Positions 25,851 through 35,706 of a stretch of 42,556 nucleotides of DNA are shown one piece after another. The position numbers were made by a program, and so were the translations under genes. The notes below the pieces were generated by a model. The model was not told the origin of the DNA, did not search any database, and was given only the letters and a program-made list of their open reading frames with translations. This DNA comes from Butyricicoccus sp. Its GTDB lineage: Bacteria; Bacillota; Clostridia; Oscillospirales; Butyricicoccaceae. Positions within the stretch are counted from its first letter, which is position 1, and the number at the start of each line of letters is the position of its first letter. The stretch spans positions 1 to 42,556 of the forward strand of contig JAGHIZ010000017.1 of NCBI GenBank assembly GCA_017886875.1. The letters run 5' to 3'.

Positions 25851-27079
25851 GATTTTAAATCCTCTGAAGTGTCTGATGATGTAGAAACGTGTTCAGCTTG
25901 TTTGGAATATATAAGCCATACACCGCCATCATCTGTCAAATTTATATCCTGTGCACCAATTGCACTTTCATTTTTCCATAAAGCACGCATAGATGAATTA
26001 TAAACTGTAAGCCCACTTGAAGTTAATATAGCAATTCTAGAGCCATCATAATCCATAGCCTGAATTTCCTGTGAAATCTCCAGTTTATTTCCACTTATTC
26101 CATGAGAGCCTATAATATAAACCTCAGTTCTTGCATTAGATGAATAAGAACGAACAGCGATTGCAAGTTCATTTCCGCTAAATGAAAACGATGTTAAATC
26201 ATCTGCTGTATATGTAAGCTGGTCTACAATTTCACCTTTTTGGTTTATAACGCTTGTTGAATAATCACCAATTACAGCAACAGATGTATTATCTAAAAAT
26301 CCAACCGCAAGTGGAACGGTAGAATCAAGCGATACTTCTTTTATATTATTTTCATTGCTTAAATCACGTAAAAAAAGTTTGCCTTCCAGTTTTGCATCTT
26401 GTGTACTTCCAAAAGAGGCTACAGCAAGTTTACTACCATCTGGTGAAATAGCACATGATAAGAAATAATAATCAGGACTAGACCATTTAAAACGCTGTTT
26501 ACCACCACTTGTATAGACCGTAATAGCAGTTTTATAACCTGACTCATTAGTTATTAGTGCATAATCACCTGTTTCACCAAGAGCAGCTGTTAAAATTGAT
26601 GACTCAGTTTTTTGTCTGCTTGCTTCAGCCACATTTGAAGTTAAAACTGCCCCATTTCCATTTTTATCGTATGCGAGCACATAACGCTCAGAAGTTAAAA
26701 TAGCTGGTGATGTGTAACCTAAATTTGTTTTAAGTCTAACGCCACCAGATGTTAAAATACTCATAGAGTCATTATCTGATACTACAACACCTTGATTAAA
26801 TGGTTTTACAACTGATGAATTTTGTGATTGATAATCAATATAAGTGCCTTCTTGTGCATCGTCAATACCTGCCCAAAAATAACCTATAAATTCAGATATT
26901 GAACCTGAATTTATTTTAGGTCCATTTACTGTAATGGTTAATACACTTATAACAATAATCATTACACCTACCAAACGACGCAGTTTTGCCACAACTCTAA
27001 GTCTGCGGTCTTGTGAGTTTCTAATCTTTCGTCGGCGTTCATTTCTTGCCATACGAAGTGATTTTGCCTTTTGTGGCAT
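25847..27079 (-). CDS. DUF5711-like membrane-anchored beta-propeller protein
   Basis: A 410-residue protein. The first 36 residues are strongly basic (ARNERRRKIRNSQDRRLR), then one membrane helix (about 37-56, VGVMIIVISVLTITV), so the rest faces outward. The outer part has repeated WD/propeller-like strands: SILTSGGVRLKTNLGY, YALITNESGYKTAITVYTSG, LSCAISPDGSKLAVASFG, and RIAILTSSGLTVYNSSMRAL. This fits the DUF5711 family, of unknown function. The start follows AAAAGGAGG. It lies between truA and cvpA and overlaps cvpA, so the pair probably work together at the membrane. Confidence 0.8.
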   Translation of the reverse strand: MPQKAKSLRMARNERRRKIRNSQDRRLRVVAKLRRLVGVMIIVISVLTITVNGPKINSGSISEFIGYFWAGIDDAQEGTYIDYQSQNSSVVKPFNQGVVVSDNDSMSILTSGGVRLKTNLGYTSPAILTSERYVLAYDKNGNGAVLTSNVAEASRQKTESSILTAALGETGDYALITNESGYKTAITVYTSGGKQRFKWSSPDYYFLSCAISPDGSKLAVASFGSTQDAKLEGKLFLRDLSNENNIKEVSLDSTVPLAVGFLDNTSVAVIGDYSTSVINQKGEIVDQLTYTADDLTSFSFSGNELAIAVRSYSSNARTEVYIIGSHGISGNKLEISQEIQAMDYDGSRIAILTSSGLTVYNSSMRALWKNESAIGAQDINLTDDGGVWLIYSKQAEHVSTSSDTSEDLKS

Positions 27080-27093
27080 TTGTGAGCCTCCTT

Positions 27094-27900
27094 TTATACA
27101 TCTAGCTTATATGATTTTAACTCATCTGTGTTATCATACCAAAGTCTATTCATATAAAGCCCATGAGCTGGAAGTGTAGGCCCTGCACTCGCTCTATCAC
27201 AAGAGAGTAAAACCTCTTTTATTTGCTCTGGTTTTAGTTTACCACTTCCAACATACATAAGTGTACCTGAAATCGCACGAACCATATTATATAAAAAACC
27301 GTCGCCACAAACTCTTATGCGTATTAGCTTAGTATCATCATTTTGCATAACAAAATTATGATTATCAACATATTCAGCTTGACAGTGAAAAATAGTTCGC
27401 ACAGTTGATTTAACAGGTGTACCTACTGAGCGTACAGAAGAAAAGTCATGTGTACCTACAAAAAATTGTGCACCCTTATTCATTTTATAAACATCTAATG
27501 GATAAGTTGTGCGGTATGCTCTTTTAGATAAAAATGGGTCATTTATCTTGGAAGAATACATATAATAAGCATACTCTTTTTTAGTGCAGTTAAATCTTGC
27601 ATCAAAGTCATCATTAACTTCTACAGCGTTTAATACTGTTATATCCTCTGGTAAAACCGCATTTATAGCAAGCGATAAACGCTGGGGCGGGATTGTACAT
27701 TCGGCTTTAAAATTTGCGACATATTTTCTTGCATGAACACCTGCATCTGTTCTACCCACACCAGAAACATAAGTATCACATTTTAAAATTTGGTTTATAG
27801 CCTCGGTGAGTGCCTGCTGAATAGTTATACCATTTTTTTGAGTTTGCCAGCCATGATAATTAGTTCCGTCATAAGATAAGATTAAAGCAATATTTTTCAA
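27094..27900 (-). CDS. truA: tRNA pseudouridine(38-40) synthase TruA
   Basis: A 268-residue enzyme that isomerises uridines 38-40 in the tRNA anticodon stem. The catalytic Asp52 lies in VGRTDAGVHARKY; other signatures are LILSYDGTNYHGWQ, SFSSV-like FSSVRSVGTPVKSTVRTI and GDGFLYNMVRAISG. Translation begins at TTG (27898-27900), seven bases after AAGGAGGG. Placing truA directly after ecfT is the common Firmicutes order. Confidence 0.97.
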   Translation of the reverse strand: MKNIALILSYDGTNYHGWQTQKNGITIQQALTEAINQILKCDTYVSGVGRTDAGVHARKYVANFKAECTIPPQRLSLAINAVLPEDITVLNAVEVNDDFDARFNCTKKEYAYYMYSSKINDPFLSKRAYRTTYPLDVYKMNKGAQFFVGTHDFSSVRSVGTPVKSTVRTIFHCQAEYVDNHNFVMQNDDTKLIRIRVCGDGFLYNMVRAISGTLMYVGSGKLKPEQIKEVLLSCDRASAGPTLPAHGLYMNRLWYDNTDELKSYKLDV

Positions 27901-27912
27901 ATTTTGCCCTCC

Positions 27913-28716
27913 TTATAAGCCAAAACTACCTAAAATAATAGTTCCTGCAAAAACAATTACTGAAACTGTCATAGAAATATAATCTGCACTGCAAATTTTA
28001 AGCTGTTTCATACGTGTTCTGCCCACATCTCCACGATATAACCTACATTCCATAGCAGTTGCAAGTTCTTCTGCTCTACGAATAGATGATATAAATAATG
28101 GCACTAAAATAGGTACCATAGCTTTAGCACGTCTTAATATACTGCCTGTTTCAAAATCTGCACCTCTTGCCTTTTGAGCTGAAATAATTTTTTCAGTTTC
28201 TTCAATAAGAGTAGGAATAAATCTAAGTGCAATAGACATAACCATTGCAAGCTCATGTACAGGCACATGTATTTTTTTAAGTGGTGACATAAGCCTTTCT
28301 AAACCTTCTGTAAGGTCAATAGGCGATGTAGTATAAGTAAGCATTGATGTACCTATAATAAGCAACATAATACGCACTACCATTTCAATAGCTGCATAAA
28401 TGCCCTGCTTTGTGATATGCAGAAAACCCCACTGCCAAATGACATCACCCGCTGTATAAAATATATTTAGAATAGCGGTAATAACCACAATCATAACAAT
28501 AGGTTTCAGTCCACGCACAACCATTTTTAAATGCACTTTAGAAACCGCAATAATAACAAAAAGATAAATAGCCATTAAAGCATAGGAAAAAACACCTGAT
28601 GCAAGAAGTAATGATACAATCATTGCAATAACAAGCACGATTTTAACTCTTGGGTCTGTTCTATGGACAATGCTATTACCTGGGAAAAATTGACCTAAAG
28701 TTATATCTTTTAGCAT
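27913..28716 (-). CDS. ecfT: Energy-coupling factor transporter transmembrane protein EcfT
   Basis: The 267-residue membrane protein couples the two ATPases to interchangeable vitamin-binding S-components. It has about five hydrophobic helices and the family motifs FFPGNSIVHRTDPRVKIVL, SIALRFIPTLIEE and the coupling-helix AQKARGADF, then RRAEELATAMECRLY. The ATG overlaps the end of ecfA2 by 7 bp. No S-component gene lies in the window, as expected for a group II ECF system. Confidence 0.96.
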   Translation of the reverse strand: MLKDITLGQFFPGNSIVHRTDPRVKIVLVIAMIVSLLLASGVFSYALMAIYLFVIIAVSKVHLKMVVRGLKPIVMIVVITAILNIFYTAGDVIWQWGFLHITKQGIYAAIEMVVRIMLLIIGTSMLTYTTSPIDLTEGLERLMSPLKKIHVPVHELAMVMSIALRFIPTLIEETEKIISAQKARGADFETGSILRRAKAMVPILVPLFISSIRRAEELATAMECRLYRGDVGRTRMKQLKICSADYISMTVSVIVFAGTIILGSFGL

Positions 28717-29576
28717 GGTTTTCCCTCCTTAAATGCATTTAGAGCTTTTATTGCATCTTCAACCGTAAAAACTGAAGTATCAACATCAAAACCTCTATTT
28801 TTAAGCTCTAACATTACCTTTGTTATTTCTGGTATATCCAGTCCCGCTTTAATAATCTCATCTGTATGAGAAAAAACCTCTTTAGGCGTACCAATAAGCA
28901 TTATTTTAGCATGGTTCATAACAAGCATACGGTCACTCATTTTTGCAGCATCTTCCATAGAGTGTGTAACAAATAATATTGTAGCACCACTTTGTTTATG
29001 ATATTGCAAAATTTGCTCGAAAAGTTCATCACGTCCTGCAGGGTCTAAACCAGCAGTTGGTTCATCAAGCACCAAAACATCAGGACGCATAGCAATTATA
29101 CCTGCTATTGCAACTCTGCGTTTTTGACCGCCTGAAAGAGCAAAAGGTGAAATATCTCTCATGCTGTCATCAAGCCCTACAAAAGCCATTGCTTCACGCA
29201 CTCGTTCATTTATTTCACTTTCAGAAAGTCCCATATTACTAGGACCAAAAGCTATATCTTTTGCAATAGTTTCTTCAAATAGCTGATATTCTGGATACTG
29301 AAATACAAGCCCTACACGAAAACGAGTATTCTTATCACATTTACCCTTTTCATTCCAAATAGACTTACCATCTAATAAAACCTCGCCAGATGTAGGCTTT
29401 AATAAGCCATTTAAATGTTGAATAAGAGTTGATTTACCCGAACCAGTGTGACCGATTATACCAAGAATTTCGCCTTTTTTCACTTGTAAGTTAACATGGT
29501 CAAGAGCCATGCGTTCAAATGGGGTACCTGCTGAATAAACTTGAGTCAAGTCCCTTACTTCTAAAATATAAGACAC
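28710..29576 (-). CDS. ecfA2: Energy-coupling factor ATPase EcfA2
   Basis: A 288-residue ABC ATPase. Walker A GHTGSGKST at 42-50, Q-loop VFQYPEYQLFEETI, signature LSGGQKRRVAIAG, Walker B VLVLDEPTAGLDP and switch His in LFVTHSMEDA are all present. The C-terminal 60 residues carry the EcfA-type dimerisation extension. It begins at GTG (29574-29576) with AGAGGAT upstream, 15 bp after ecfA1, and overlaps ecfT. Confidence 0.96.
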   Translation of the reverse strand: MSYILEVRDLTQVYSAGTPFERMALDHVNLQVKKGEILGIIGHTGSGKSTLIQHLNGLLKPTSGEVLLDGKSIWNEKGKCDKNTRFRVGLVFQYPEYQLFEETIAKDIAFGPSNMGLSESEINERVREAMAFVGLDDSMRDISPFALSGGQKRRVAIAGIIAMRPDVLVLDEPTAGLDPAGRDELFEQILQYHKQSGATILFVTHSMEDAAKMSDRMLVMNHAKIMLIGTPKEVFSHTDEIIKAGLDIPEITKVMLELKNRGFDVDTSVFTVEDAIKALNAFKEGKPC

Positions 29577-29591
29577 GTTTTTAATCCTCTT

Positions 29592-30437
29592 TTATTTTAA
29601 ATAACTCTGTAAAATATCTGCACATTCACAAACAGTCATAGCATCAATTTTTAAGTTTGCATTTGACTTATTATTTAATTCATATAAAACTTCAATAGTT
29701 TGTGGAACTGTAAGACTAGCTTTTTTAAGCTCATCAACATTAGTAAATATTTGTTTTGGTGTGCCGTCCATAATAACTTTACCTTTATGCATAACAACCA
29801 CACGGTCAGCCTTAATAGCTTCGTCCATATGGTGAGTTATAAGTATTACAGTTATACCAAAATGTTTATTAAGTTCACATATAACCCTCATAACTTCTTT
29901 ACGTCCGGCAGGGTCAAGCATAGCAGTCGGTTCATCAAAAACAATACATCTAGGCATCATTGCTATAACACCAGCGATTGCAACTCTTTGTTTTTGACCG
30001 CCTGAAAGCTTATGAGGTGCATGACCTCTATATTCATACATACCAACAGCTTTTAAAGCATCATCAACACGTCTGCGAATTTCCTCTGGAGGAACACCCA
30101 TATTTTCAAGAGCAAAAGCTACATCTTCTTCAACAACAGTTGCAACAATCTGATTGTCTGGGTTTTGGAAAACCATAGCACAAGTGCATCTAATATCATA
30201 GATTTTGCTTTCATCTGATGTATCCATCATATCAATATATACTTTGCCACCGCTTGGCAAACGTATAGCATTAAAATGTCCTGCAAGCGTGGATTTGCCA
30301 GAGCCATTATGCCCTAAAACAGCGACAAATTCACCTCGCTTAATTGATAAATCAACGCCATTTAATGCATATTTTTCATTACCATTTTCATCATGATATG
30401 CATATGTTAAATTTTCTGTTTTAATAATTTCTGACAT
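29592..30437 (-). CDS. ecfA1: Energy-coupling factor ATPase EcfA1
   Basis: A 281-residue ABC ATPase, partner of EcfA2. Walker [10 protein letters not shown] at 42-50, Q-loop [14 protein letters not shown] (the QNPDNQ form marks EcfA1), signature [13 protein letters not shown], Walker [14 protein letters not shown], switch His in [11 protein letters not shown]. It starts 3 bp after the methyltransferase stop, with TAGGTGA inside the end of that gene, so the two are coupled. Confidence 0.96.
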   Translation of the reverse strand: MSEIIKTENLTYAYHDENGNEKYALNGVDLSIKRGEFVAVLGHNGSGKSTLAGHFNAIRLPSGGKVYIDMMDTSDESKIYDIRCTCAMVFQNPDNQIVATVVEEDVAFALENMGVPPEEIRRRVDDALKAVGMYEYRGHAPHKLSGGQKQRVAIAGVIAMMPRCIVFDEPTAMLDPAGRKEVMRVICELNKHFGITVILITHHMDEAIKADRVVVMHKGKVIMDGTPKQIFTNVDELKKASLTVPQTIEVLYELNNKSNANLKIDAMTVCECADILQSYLK

Positions 30438-30440
30438 AAT

Positions 30441-31304
30441 TTATTCACCTATAAATCTAGCAGAAGAACCACAAGGCAGTACAAGACCAGTTGAAGCCAC
30501 AGGCAATCCTAACTCCTCAGCCTCAATAGTGCCATTATGCTTTTTACCTGCTGTGATACCTAAAAGATAAGACATAACAGAAGGAGCAAGACCAGTTGAA
30601 TAGCTAGAAATAATAACAAATAATGGTTTATCACTTAAAAGCTGCATTGTAAGCTCTACAAAGTCTGCAACATCTTCTTCAATTTTCCAAGTTTCACCTG
30701 AAGGGCCTCTACCATAAGAAGGTGGGTCCATAATAATAGCATCATATTTTCTGCCACGACGAATTTCACGTTGAACGAATTTTTTGCAATCGTCAACAAT
30801 CCAGCGAATAGGCTTGTCAGCCAAACCAGAAGAAACTGCGTTTTCTCTTGCCCATTGAGTCATACCTTTAGATGCATCTACATGGCAAACACTAGCACCT
30901 GCTGCGGCTGCTGCAAGTGTAGCACCGCCTGTATATGCAAACAAATTAAGCACATTTATAGGTCTGCCTGCATTTCTGATTTTATCCATAATAAAATTCC
31001 AGTTAGCAGCCTGTTCTGGAAAAAGACCTGTGTGTTTAAAAGACATTGGCTTTAAGTTGAAAGTTAGTTCTTTATAGGAAACAGTCCACTGAGCAGGTAA
31101 TTTTTTAATTTCCCATTGACCGCCGCCCGATTTTGAGCGATGATAAATAGCGTTTGCTTTATCCCACTCTTTAACATTATCTGTTCTATTCCAAATTGCC
31201 TGTGGGTCTGGTCGAACCAATGTGTAATCTGCCCATTTCTCAACCTTTTCACCACCACCACAATCCAAAATTCTATAATCTAACCAATCGTTTGCAATCC
31301 ACAT
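30441..31304 (-). CDS. Class I SAM-dependent methyltransferase (RlmI/COG1092-like)
   Basis: A 287-residue Rossmann methyltransferase. SAM motif I is VLNLFAYTGGATLAAAAAGA; the acidic motif II is CHVDASKGMTQWARENA; motif IV is IIMDPPSYGRGPSGETW. This combination matches the catalytic half of RlmI/YwbD-type 23S rRNA methyltransferases but without an N-terminal PUA domain; the target base is uncertain. It is the first gene of the operon running through ecfA1 to clpE, with a promoter about 45 bases upstream of the ATG. Confidence 0.88.
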   Translation of the reverse strand: MWIANDWLDYRILDCGGGEKVEKWADYTLVRPDPQAIWNRTDNVKEWDKANAIYHRSKSGGGQWEIKKLPAQWTVSYKELTFNLKPMSFKHTGLFPEQAANWNFIMDKIRNAGRPINVLNLFAYTGGATLAAAAAGASVCHVDASKGMTQWARENAVSSGLADKPIRWIVDDCKKFVQREIRRGRKYDAIIMDPPSYGRGPSGETWKIEEDVADFVELTMQLLSDKPLFVIISSYSTGLAPSVMSYLLGITAGKKHNGTIEAEELGLPVASTGLVLPCGSSARFIGE

Positions 31305-31347
31305 CTATCTTATATCCTCGCTTTATATTATTTTAGCATACTCTATT

Positions 31348-31376
31348 ATTTTAACATTTGTTTTTCTTATATGCAA
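31348..31376 (-). promoter_or_regulatory. Promoter of the methyltransferase-ecf-truA-clpE operon
   Basis: On the minus strand TTGCAT (31371-31376), 17 bp, TAAAAT (31348-31353). The predicted start lies about 37 bases before the ATG at 31304, which has GAGGAT upstream. Confidence 0.6.
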
Positions 31377-31441
31377 TGAAAAAGCTACTCCGCAAAATTT
31401 AATATTAAAATTTACATTATAATTTCACAATTTATAAGCTT

Positions 31442-31480
31442 AAAAAAACGACACAGAGCATATCAAAAGTCTGTGTCGTT
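31442..31480 (-). terminator. Intrinsic terminator after the hemerythrin gene
   Basis: A perfect 11-bp stem (AACGACACAGA and its complement) with a 12-nt loop is followed on the minus strand by TTTTTTA. It ends the chemoreceptor-hemerythrin transcript. Confidence 0.92.
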
Positions 31481-31490
31481 ATAATTATGT

Positions 31491-31916
31491 TTAATTATAT
31501 TCTTTACGGATATATGCTGCTAAACGCTTATCCTCATGACGAATATGGTTAATAAGTAAACCTGCAAGAGCATTAAGCTCACCAAGAGTTTGAACTGTTG
31601 CACCGTCATTTTTCATTTTATCTACAAAATCCGCAACATCTTTTTTGTATTTAACATGAAATTTAAGGTGTTTTTCCATATTTGGATATTTGCATTTTCT
31701 CTGAAGTTTCTCCTCATCTGAAAAATGCTTACTAACATATCCTGCTAAAAATTCAGCGGTTTCGGCTATCTTATCTCTTCCCTTACCACTAGAGCAAGCA
31801 TCAAGCAATTCATTCACCGCATCAAAAATCTGTACATGCTCGGAGTCAATAAGTTCATTACCAGTTTCAATATCAGGTGTCATGTAGTAACGATTAGTAC
31901 TTACCGACGTCGTCAT
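31491..31916 (-). CDS. Bacteriohemerythrin
   Basis: A 141-residue four-helix protein with all seven diiron ligands: His27 (DSEH), His64 and Glu68 (HFSDE), His83 and His87 (HLKFH), His124 and Asp129 (HIRHED). It should bind O2 reversibly at a diiron site in the cytosol. The first ATG (31914-31916) overlaps the end of the upstream chemoreceptor by 23 bp and has no good ribosome site; an ATG at 31883, just after the chemoreceptor stop, would remove 11 residues and is a real alternative. Either way the gene is coupled to the receptor, suggesting O2 sensing, scavenging or delivery linked to taxis in an anaerobe. Confidence 0.93.
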   Translation of the reverse strand: MTTSVSTNRYYMTPDIETGNELIDSEHVQIFDAVNELLDACSSGKGRDKIAETAEFLAGYVSKHFSDEEKLQRKCKYPNMEKHLKFHVKYKKDVADFVDKMKNDGATVQTLGELNALAGLLINHIRHEDKRLAAYIRKEYN

Positions 31917-33705
31917 GCTGTTCGTAGTTTGTTGTGCGAAAGGTATCGCCCGTATGTGGGCTATTACCTCCTACATTTGAGCTGCCGCTTATTTGTTTGG
32001 TAGCAGATGGCTGTTTAAAACTCTCTGAACTACCTTGTACTTGGAATGTTGAGAAAAGCTCACGCATTACGCTTGCTTGAGAATGTAGCTCCTCACTAGC
32101 TGCAGCAGATTCTTCACTTGTTGCAGAGTTAGTTTGAACTACGGTTGCGATTTGGTCAATACCTTGGGTTACTTGGTCAATAGCTTCAGACTCACGTTCT
32201 GTTGCCTGAGCGATTTGAGCAATCTTATCAACTGCCTGTGTAGTAAGCTCAGTACTTAATGTTATAGACTCAGCAGCTGCGTTAGCTATGCTAGAACCAC
32301 GTTCAACCGCACGAATGGAGTCCTCAATAAGAGTTGTAGTATTTTTAGCAGCCTCTGCAGATTTGCTTGCAAGGTTACGAACCTCATCAGCAACTACAGC
32401 AAAGCCCTTACCTGCAGAACCTGCACGAGCAGCTTCTACAGCAGCATTCAGAGCAAGAATGTTTGTTTGGAATGCAATATCTTCAATGGTTTTAATAATC
32501 TTGCTAATTTCCTTAGATTTTTCAGTGATATCGTCCATAGCGTCAATCATCTTAACCATTTGCTGTTGGCTTTCACGGTTTTGTTCTCCAGCTTGGTCTG
32601 CATTTTCACGAGCAATTCTTGCAGCCTCTGCATTCTGACGAGCACCATTTGAAATATCATTAATGCTTGCAGATAATTCTTCAACTGCACTAGCCTGCTC
32701 GGTTGCACCCTGTGCAAGTGCCTGAGAACCATTTGCAACCTGTTCTGCACCTGCTGAAACCTGCTCAACAGAATGTTTAGCATCAGAAATCATTGAATTC
32801 ATTTTCTTTTGTAAAATGCCTAATGATTTTGAAATTGAAGCTAATATACCTGGTAGGTTCATATCAACGGTAATATTAAACTTACCATCAGCCATAGCAG
32901 TTGTCATACGAGCTATATCACTACAAGCCTTATATAATACACGTTGACTTAGGCGAAGTGCATCTGCCATATCGCCAATTTCATCTTCAGCCTCATAGCT
33001 AACACGTGTATCAAGTATACCCTTACTCATATCCACAATAGCTTTGCGTATTTCAGCTGTTGGTTGAACAATAGAACCAATGATATTTTTTGCAAATACG
33101 AAAACAATAATTAAAGCAATAACAATAAGAGCTATCATCATAATCATTGTAACTATGAATGTAGTTCCAATGCCTTCACGCTTTTGTTGCACTTGAGAAT
33201 TTACAGCATCTGTAAGTTCAATTGAAGTAGCACGTAAGCTTTCCAATGCTGGGGTACACTTTTCAACCAGTGCAGTATGTGCTTCATCAAATTTACCTTG
33301 TTCTGCAAGTGAAACAATATTATCAGCCTGTGTATGCCAAGCTGAAAGAGCTTCAACATACTCATTTGCTTTGTTATCACTCAACATATAGTTAGCTTTA
33401 ATATACTGACTATATGTTTCCATTGAATTGATACATTCATCAAGGTCTTGCTTGATAGTTGAAATATTTTGACCAGTTGTATCAAGTACAATATCACGAA
33501 CAAATCTTGCAGCCGTATTATTCTGTACTCTACAATTAAGAACTGCCATTTCAAGCTCAATATGTTTATCTAGCAATCCACTATATTGCTTTGATATAAA
33601 TGAAGAATTGATATTTGAAATTATCAATAACAATATAGATAAAACTACCGGAATTGCAAAACCAAGCAATAATTTGTTTTTAATCTTAAAATCCCTAAGT
33701 CTCAT
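31894..33705 (-). CDS. Methyl-accepting chemotaxis protein 1
   Basis: A 603-residue chemoreceptor: membrane helix about 12-32, an extracytoplasmic four-helix-bundle sensor of about 150 residues, second membrane helix about 186-208, HAMP (about 209-262), then the cytoplasmic signalling coiled coil. The tip reads [20 protein letters not shown] then [16 protein letters not shown], where CheA and CheW dock. The C-terminal tail ends QHDDVGKY, shared with the neighbouring receptor. The ATG has AAAGGAAAAG about ten bases upstream and there is a promoter 60-100 bp ahead. It overlaps the bacteriohemerythrin gene by 23 bp. Confidence 0.96.
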   Translation of the reverse strand: MRLRDFKIKNKLLLGFAIPVVLSILLLIISNINSSFISKQYSGLLDKHIELEMAVLNCRVQNNTAARFVRDIVLDTTGQNISTIKQDLDECINSMETYSQYIKANYMLSDNKANEYVEALSAWHTQADNIVSLAEQGKFDEAHTALVEKCTPALESLRATSIELTDAVNSQVQQKREGIGTTFIVTMIMMIALIVIALIIVFVFAKNIIGSIVQPTAEIRKAIVDMSKGILDTRVSYEAEDEIGDMADALRLSQRVLYKACSDIARMTTAMADGKFNITVDMNLPGILASISKSLGILQKKMNSMISDAKHSVEQVSAGAEQVANGSQALAQGATEQASAVEELSASINDISNGARQNAEAARIARENADQAGEQNRESQQQMVKMIDAMDDITEKSKEISKIIKTIEDIAFQTNILALNAAVEAARAGSAGKGFAVVADEVRNLASKSAEAAKNTTTLIEDSIRAVERGSSIANAAAESITLSTELTTQAVDKIAQIAQATERESEAIDQVTQGIDQIATVVQTNSATSEESAAASEELHSQASVMRELFSTFQVQGSSESFKQPSATKQISGSSNVGGNSPHTGDTFRTTNYEQHDDVGKY

Positions 33706-33749
33706 TCTTATATCTTTTCCTTTCTTAAAATCATATATAAATATACAAA

Positions 33750-33768
33750 TTAATACATTTTGTATTAA
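33750..33768. promoter_or_regulatory. Dyad at the predicted start site of chemoreceptor 1
   Basis: TTAATACA-TTT-TGTATTAA is a perfect 8-bp dyad with a 3-bp centre. It covers the predicted +1 of the promoter at 33774-33802, a usual place for a repressor operator; it could also form a 5' mRNA hairpin. No cognate regulator is visible. Confidence 0.45.
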
Positions 33769-33773
33769 CCTTC

Positions 33774-33802
33774 ATTTTAGCATTTATTTACTATATATGC
33801 AA
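33774..33802 (-). promoter_or_regulatory. Candidate promoter of chemoreceptor 1 and hemerythrin
   Basis: On the minus strand TTGCAT (33797-33802), 17 bp, TAAAAT (33774-33779), the same pair of boxes as at 31348-31376. No terminator separates this from the upstream chemoreceptor, so read-through is also possible. Confidence 0.5.
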
Positions 33803-33846
33803 CTTAAAATAAAAGAGTAAATAAATCCTTTTTGGACATACTATAA

Positions 33847-35643
33847 TCAGTATTTTCCAGCATCATCATGTACAGTTTCTAAATTTGCTATAGTTTTTGG
33901 ACTTGATATATGTGTGCTTTGAGATTTATGAACAGGTTGTTCAAAAGACTGTATATTTTGTTCCTTTACATCAAATGAAAATAAAATCTGACGCATTATA
34001 TTTGCTTGCGAAGATAGTTCTTCACTAGCCGCAGCAGATTCTTCACTTGTTGCAGAGTTAGTCTGTACAACTGTTGCAATTTGGTCAATACCTTGGGTTA
34101 CTTGGTCAATAGCTTCAGACTCACGCTCTGCCGCATTTGCTATACCTGCAATTTTTTCAACCACTTCTGTAGTAAGCTCAGTGCTTGTGGAAATAAATTT
34201 TGCTGCTTGATTAGCAATATTAGAACCCTTTTCTACTGCATGAATAGAATCTTCTATAAGAACAGTTGTATTTTTTGCTGCTTCAGATGATTTTGTAGCA
34301 AGGTTTCGAACCTCATCAGCAACAACAGCAAAACCCTTACCAGCTGTACCAGCACGAGCAGCCTCTACTGCTGCATTTAGAGCAAGTATATTTGTCTGGA
34401 ATGCAATATCCTCAATGGTTTTAATAATTTTACTAATTTCTTTAGATTTTTCGGTTATATCGTCCATAGCTTCAATCATTTCAACCATTTTATTTTGAGT
34501 TGCTTGGTTTTGCTCGCCTGCTTGGTCTGCTTTTTCACAAACAACCTTAGCAGTCTCCGCATTTTGACGAGCACCATCAGAGATTTCATTTATAGTTGAT
34601 GATAATTCTTCTACAGCACTAGCCTGTTCGGTTGCACCTTGTGCAAGAGCTTGTGAACCGTTTGCAACTTGTTCTGCACCTGCAGAAACTTGTTCAACAG
34701 AACGCTTTATATTGAAAATCATAGAGTTCATTTTATTTTGCACAGAGTCTAAAGACTGAGAAATTGAAGCAAAAGAACCTGGCAGATTTGCATTAACATT
34801 TATATCAAACTTACCATTAGCCATAGCTGAAGCTACATTTGTTATATAATTACAAGCCTGTTTTAAAACAAATTGGCTTGTACGCAGTGCTTCTGCCATT
34901 TCTCCAAGCTCATCTTCAGATTTATAATTTACTGGTGTATCAAGTACACCTCTACTCATAGCTATAATAGCCTTTTGAATTTCAGTTGTTGGCTCAATTA
35001 TTGACTTTATGATTGATTTAACTATAAAAATTATAACTACAAGACCAACGAAAATCATAATTATCATACTAATTGTTGTAATTACATTCATAGTTTGTAG
35101 TTCTTCACTTTTATCATTGACCTGTTGAGCAACAGTATCATCTAAATCTTGTGCAATATTAGCGAGATTTTCAAGTGCCGGTTCACATGTATTATGTAAT
35201 TCTTCTATAACCCTTTCATTCTGGTTAGACTTTGCAAGTGATAAAATATTTTCTGCTTCTTTTATCCATGCATTTAAAGCATTTATGTATTCTGTATCTT
35301 TTCCATCTCCACCAGTATATTTTTCATCAACATACTTTAAATATGACTGAATTTGAGTTTCTATTTCATTAAAAGTTGCCATATTTTCTGTGTAGTGAGT
35401 TGTTTCGCCTGATAGACCATCAATTACAATATCACGAACAATACGAGATGCCTTATTATTTATAACTCGACATTCTAGCAAATTTGTTCTTAAATCAACT
35501 TGATTTTTAATCATGCTGTCATATTCATTTGCTATTTTAGTTGACTGAACATTTGAAACTATCAATAATATAAGAGATAGAACTATGGGAACAGCACTAC
35601 AAAGTATTAATTTTTTCTTAAATTTTAGATTTCTAAGTTTCAC
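33847..35643 (-). CDS. Methyl-accepting chemotaxis protein 2
   Basis: A 598-residue chemoreceptor paralogous to its downstream neighbour: helix about 12-32, four-helix-bundle sensor, helix about 187-210, HAMP, and signalling domain with tip [20 protein letters not shown]. The cytoplasmic part is nearly the same as in receptor 1 (long identical stretches such as [20 protein letters not shown]), whereas the sensor domains differ, so a duplication with sensor divergence is likely. The tail ends VHDDAGKY. It starts at GTG (35641-35643); AAAGGA lies ten bases upstream. Confidence 0.96.
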   Translation of the reverse strand: MKLRNLKFKKKLILCSAVPIVLSLILLIVSNVQSTKIANEYDSMIKNQVDLRTNLLECRVINNKASRIVRDIVIDGLSGETTHYTENMATFNEIETQIQSYLKYVDEKYTGGDGKDTEYINALNAWIKEAENILSLAKSNQNERVIEELHNTCEPALENLANIAQDLDDTVAQQVNDKSEELQTMNVITTISMIIMIFVGLVVIIFIVKSIIKSIIEPTTEIQKAIIAMSRGVLDTPVNYKSEDELGEMAEALRTSQFVLKQACNYITNVASAMANGKFDINVNANLPGSFASISQSLDSVQNKMNSMIFNIKRSVEQVSAGAEQVANGSQALAQGATEQASAVEELSSTINEISDGARQNAETAKVVCEKADQAGEQNQATQNKMVEMIEAMDDITEKSKEISKIIKTIEDIAFQTNILALNAAVEAARAGTAGKGFAVVADEVRNLATKSSEAAKNTTVLIEDSIHAVEKGSNIANQAAKFISTSTELTTEVVEKIAGIANAAERESEAIDQVTQGIDQIATVVQTNSATSEESAAASEELSSQANIMRQILFSFDVKEQNIQSFEQPVHKSQSTHISSPKTIANLETVHDDAGKY

Positions 35644-35687
35644 CTTATGTCATTCCTTTCGATTGATTTATTTCTAAATCTATAAAC

Positions 35688-35706
35688 AAAACCAAATTTC
35701 GGTTTT
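35688..35706 (-). terminator. Weak hairpin after the FtsE-like gene
   Basis: AAAACC-(7)-GGTTTT overlaps the stop codon of the FtsE-like gene and is followed on the minus strand by GTTTATAG. The stem is short, so read-through into chemoreceptor 2 is likely. Confidence 0.35.

Noticed and set aside
31894-31916. Possible frameshift splitting a fused chemoreceptor-hemerythrin protein
   Set aside because: The receptor ends with the HDDxGKY tail also found at the end of its paralogue, so the stop is natural and the overlap is a coupled start.
35656-35682. A fifth sigma-28-like promoter (TAGA-N15-ATCGAAAG) before chemoreceptor 2
   Set aside because: Its -10 overlaps the ribosome-binding site and the start would fall about five bases before the GTG, leaving no leader.
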